This document shows positions 59,736 to 64,000 of a stretch of DNA of 64,000 nt, in pieces. The position numbers were made by a program, and so were the translations under genes. Each line of letters opens with the position of its first letter. Position 1 is the first letter of the stretch. The DNA is from Dallia pectoralis. Its lineage: Eukaryota; Chordata; Actinopteri; Esociformes; Umbridae. The notes beneath the pieces were generated by a model that was not told the DNA's origin, searched no databases, and saw nothing but the letters and a program-made list of their open reading frames with translations. Location of the stretch: the NCBI GenBank assembly GCA_029465975.1, contig CM055742.1:4436056-4500055 (forward strand). The letters are read 5' to 3'.

Positions 59736-62700
59736 GATTCACACCATCAGGGACTAAAAAGCAAAGGCCATTATACCAGGATAAATCCATATAGGGTTAT
59801 AGGGTTAGAATTATGTCAACATGTTACCATACAGATGTAATTTGATTACATAGACAAAAAGAGTAAAATAAACAAAAAATACACAGAATCCGGAACAACA
59901 TACACCGACACATGGGTAAAAATGAGTTGTACACAATTCGACATTTTTTATTATGATTCTTTTTCATTCATATTTTCATTTAAAAAAAAAATTTCGTTTA
60001 CCATGAAGTACGTTCAAATATCCCTTAAAGAGAAAACATAAAAAACAAGCATGAAAAACCCATAATACAACCGAGAACATGCATTCAATTGATAAACTTG
60101 ATGTTGTTCCGTTAGAATGACAGAGAGTGGAATAACCTCATGATACAGTAGGCATAATTAAACTCACACATTTCAACAATGGTATACATTTGTAAATTAA
60201 AAAACTACAACATAAAATCATACAAACTAGCCTATGTTTAGGCTATTCATCAACGAGGCCTAATATAGGCTACCGGTAAGTCGCATATAAAAATTATATG
60301 ATATTATAAATAATGTAAGACTTGGTATTACTGCCTTTATCCAACTTGATGCTACATCGTGAACAGAGTGGATACAGCAGAAGATTTGCCGTGCGTGAAG
60401 CATTTAGAGAAACAGCAAATCAGTTTGGGACCTGCTCTTACCGGACTATAGGTAATATGTACAAAAAAAGCAACACACCGGACAAGAATCAAGCTTTATG
60501 CAAGGTTTCGTGTATAGGCCAACATTTTGCATGCACTGTTGTGCTGAAGATCAGGCCTGTGCCCTGTGTTCCTGTCAGTTGTGACAGTTCCCAGATGGGG
60601 CCCGCTACTGTATGTGAGATTGAGTTTCTCACCAGAGGAAAACTCCCTCTCCATCCAAACCGTCTCCAAAACCCTTCTCCATGCAGGCACAGGTCTGTGT
60701 GCCGGCTCCCAGGACAGAGGATATAGGCTGCCTGGTAGAACAGCCAGGTCTGCAAGCAGCGAGCCTCAGCAGTTTGTACGCAGCCCAGCCGAAGACATTA
60801 TTGGCGGATGGGGAATCGACAAATCGGAGGTCCGGGATATAACAGACCGATATGCATGGTAAGTCCACTAAGAAATTTCAGGGGACAATATAATATATCA
60901 TGGATATTAACGTTTCGATAGTTTAATACGGGTTTCCCCCTGTTGCCTGACTTTTTCAACATGTGACGTTGTCTACAATGGTGAAGAAAGTCTGTGTCTA
61001 TGTTGATAGGCTATAGCCTACGATGAAAGTCCGTAGGTATTAAGCTGTCATGCAGATGTTTGGGTGCTTTTGCTGGTGGTAAACCGATAGTTAGTTTCAC
61101 CTTGTTTTTTTCCGTAATAACTAGCAAACACTGAGTAACTCTTTCAAACGCTACATAACAAAATATAAACATATACAATATAACAACAATGATCATAATT
61201 GTATTAATAAAAACAATTATACTATAGTATTAATATAGATGTGAAGGGAATATATATATAGGCTATATATATTACCTATATGTATACATATTCGTGCATC
61301 AATAAATGCTTACGTACACGTTAAGTATTGTTATAACTGATAATAGGCCTATAAATAATGGTGCAGAAAAATAAAAACACGAAATAATGTGAACAGTCGG
61401 TAAAAATAGACCATGCCATATAATAAATAAAATTGACAAGATGCTATGCTGAGTAGTAACATAGCCAATGTAGCAATTTATAGGTCCTATGGATGCATAA
61501 AAAACACGAAATACCATATTGCATGACTATACCAATCGTTTATCACTGATTTGTCGTTCCCGGTATCCTCTATTCGCCTTGTTGGACATTATGAGTTCAA
61601 GTACGAATAGAGCTGGACCTCCCAAGTGGATGAGTGCGTGCGTGTCATTTCAGAGGACTCGGGTAACACTCCATTTATCCCGGCGAGCAGGAGGCAACTG
61701 TTCTGTTTTGTCGGTGATAAACATTTAAAACCTTTAGTAAAGAGCATAAATCCAGGTTGGAATCCACACAAAAAACACTCACCGGACAATAGCTGGGTTT
61801 ACTCACACACTACCTTTACTGGGTCAACGCCGCTATAATAACTGTCTTATCTAGGCCTACATTAAAATATTATTATAAAAGGTTTTAGTTTTTCGCAAGG
61901 CTACAGACAAGGCTGCATTGGAATATGTAAATTTAGCCTAACAGGCCCAGGTTCCTATTAATGGTATTTAGTGGGCCGAAATATTGATGTCCATGGATGT
62001 CCATATTTGCTGCTGTTAAAAATCGGTTCCTCAAGATCAATAGTGCTCAGTAAATGTAGTAATTTAGGCGTGTGTGTGTGTGTGTGTGCACCGGGGTGTA
62101 TTGTCGAATGTTTTATAATATGTATATAATACATGTCATTCAAATCAATGTGCGAGTGTTTGTCTTTTCATTAACCTACAGGAATCTTGAAATATATGGA
62201 CGAAAAAAATTCTTAAAAACAAATTCTGAGCAATAGTGTATACGCCTATATGATGATAAAAAATATATGTACTAGCCTGATACAATTAGGCTACCCAGTA
62301 ATTTTGATTTTTGTTTAACACGCAGGGGAAATAATTTGAACAAAAAGCGATAAGCGTGGAATTAAATGACGAAGCAGAACCTCCTTATCAATGAAATCAG
62401 ATAATTAAATATGCATTAACCGTTTAACTTTTATTAGATAGGCTACATTTATTTTAAGCAAATCTGAACGCCTTCCATAGCCTCTTTATTTGATTGAAGT
62501 ATAGGCATGTAAAATCTTGTTTTGTTTTGTCAACATCATTTTCGATTTCAATAAAATTTTGAAAAATCTTCCATTCACAAACGAAAAAAGGGACGACATG
62601 TTATTTAAATCGAAAACACAAATACCCCGACAATGACCATTATTGTGCAATTAACTTTGAATACAAATTGACTGTTAAACTAAACATGCATTCATACCAG

Positions 62701-64000
62701 TGTCCGCACACTGACGAAGACGGTTCTGGAAGGCAAAGAAAAGTCAAAGACATTAGATAATGACAGAACTTGGTGGCATCGCGGGGACAAATCCGTCCCC
62801 AACGCCTCACCCATGCCCAAAAGAGTTTAAAAAGTAAAGAAAAAGTTACTGTGAGCCACCAGCCAAACATGTTCATAACAGCATGGGTACCTGGATTGGA
62901 AAATGTGCAATAGGTTTAGATTAGACCAAAATAGACCTTAATAGTTTAGCATTGAAAAAATAGTATGCAAAAAAAAAACGAATAAATACAAAAATATATG
63001 GCGATGAAAGGTAAATTAGGTGAAATGGCTGTTTTGCCGGTGGTCTTCGGGGGCTTTTGAAACCCGTGTGTTGAATTACAGAGACCGGGACAATAGCATG
63101 CTCAAGGTTGACGACGAGAATTGGGAACTAACATCATTAGATGCAAACATCTAGTCAAATGATGTGTGTCTATGTAGGTGTTTATAAATGTACGGGGTAA
63201 ATAAAGGTGATTCAAGTGATAAGCTTATTACGGAATGATGCAGCATCTTTTTTTTAGAAAAAGAGCCCAATTATATTAGAGCAGGATCCAATCACAGTGA
63301 TGCATCATTGAAATTAATAATAATCCCTAACTAGCCTAATTTAACTCAATTTTCTAAAATCGTGCACTTTTTCGTTTGCATTATAGTTTTGCATTTGTAT
63401 CATCTTTTCCATACAGCCTGCTCGTATCATCCTTATCAAGGAGGTCAATGATTTTGGAAGTGACGGGGCAGCATTTTTGGAGAGCATTGGACTGGCCTAC
63501 ACATTTTTTTTTAACGTATAGCGGTCTAATTCGGTGTTTTTGTTCGTTAAGAACTGGTGTCCAAATCATTACGAGTGCATACCATATTAACGTCTATTAG
63601 GGTAATAGTTATGTTTTTCTAGCTAAACGCTGTGGATTGACACTTTCTGACCTTGACCAGATTCGACACATTTTGTGCAGTGCGTTTTGGCGGATGTCGC
63701 TTCGCCAGGACATGATGAACAGCAGTGGTCACATATGTAGGCCTATATATCTATATATGTATATATCTGCAGTGAGAAATAAACACACCCACGACTTACA
63801 CACAGTAGGCTATTAACCTTTTAAACTAACCAATTAAATGTCTGAATAGGTGGCCTAGCCCAGCCGAGCGCTGTCAGACAGGCCTAATAGTATTTTAACC
63901 AAGGCCATAATAAATAAAAAAATTCGGTGTCACTCATCAATCCTTATAATGTTGGTCATCTTTGGTTGAGTGTAACTCCTGTGTCTGCAGTGGCTCGCTT

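Noticed and set aside
60322..60868. 134-codon plus-strand frame and overlapping 79-98-codon frames 3' of hand2
   Set aside because: No recognisable domain, several frames open on both strands and no splice or polyadenylation context. It may be a non-coding transcript but cannot be supported.

Overview
This window is vertebrate nuclear DNA, most likely from a ray-finned fish. It holds one confidently recognisable protein-coding gene, the bHLH transcription factor hand2. The gene is on the + strand with exon 1 coding at 55410-55949 and exon 2 coding at 56363-56461. The predicted protein is 212 residues and is intact. Four diverged copies of a short interspersed sequence (near 15.1, 28.1, 32.1 and 40.3 kb) resemble, from memory, a repeat common in salmonid and pike DNA, so a protacanthopterygian fish is the best guess. 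I could not run a database search to confirm that.

Layout. From 1 to about 46 kb I find no coding gene. This stretch is densely packed with microsatellites and at least thirteen minisatellite arrays with units from 11 to 63 bp. Together the arrays occupy roughly 13 kb. One mobile-element remnant is clear: a 317-bp Ty3/gypsy-type LTR at 3058-3374, preceded by a purine-rich tract and flanked by two unequal copies of a longer direct repeat. Between the arrays lie AT-rich or mixed single-copy stretches dense in homeodomain, GATA and E-box-like words. These are plausible long-range enhancers of hand2, but that is inference.

From about 46 kb to the end the character changes. Minisatellites disappear, AT content rises, and the sequence is mostly single-copy with a few CA/TA tracts. 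hand2 sits in this stretch with an inverted CCAAT box and TATA-like motif about 0.6 kb before its ATG, a long leader with several upstream ORFs, a 413-bp intron and a 3' UTR with an AATAAA signal at 56993. No second gene is visible in the 7 kb downstream.

The most unusual features are structural. A 63-bp minisatellite is organised into 630-bp higher-order repeats. A 2-kb array has an almost pure G+T strand. A 1-kb array repeats the hexamer CAGATG, which is the E-box type bound by HAND/E-protein dimers. I did not find a convincing new gene system. Long open frames inside the arrays are artefacts of repeats.
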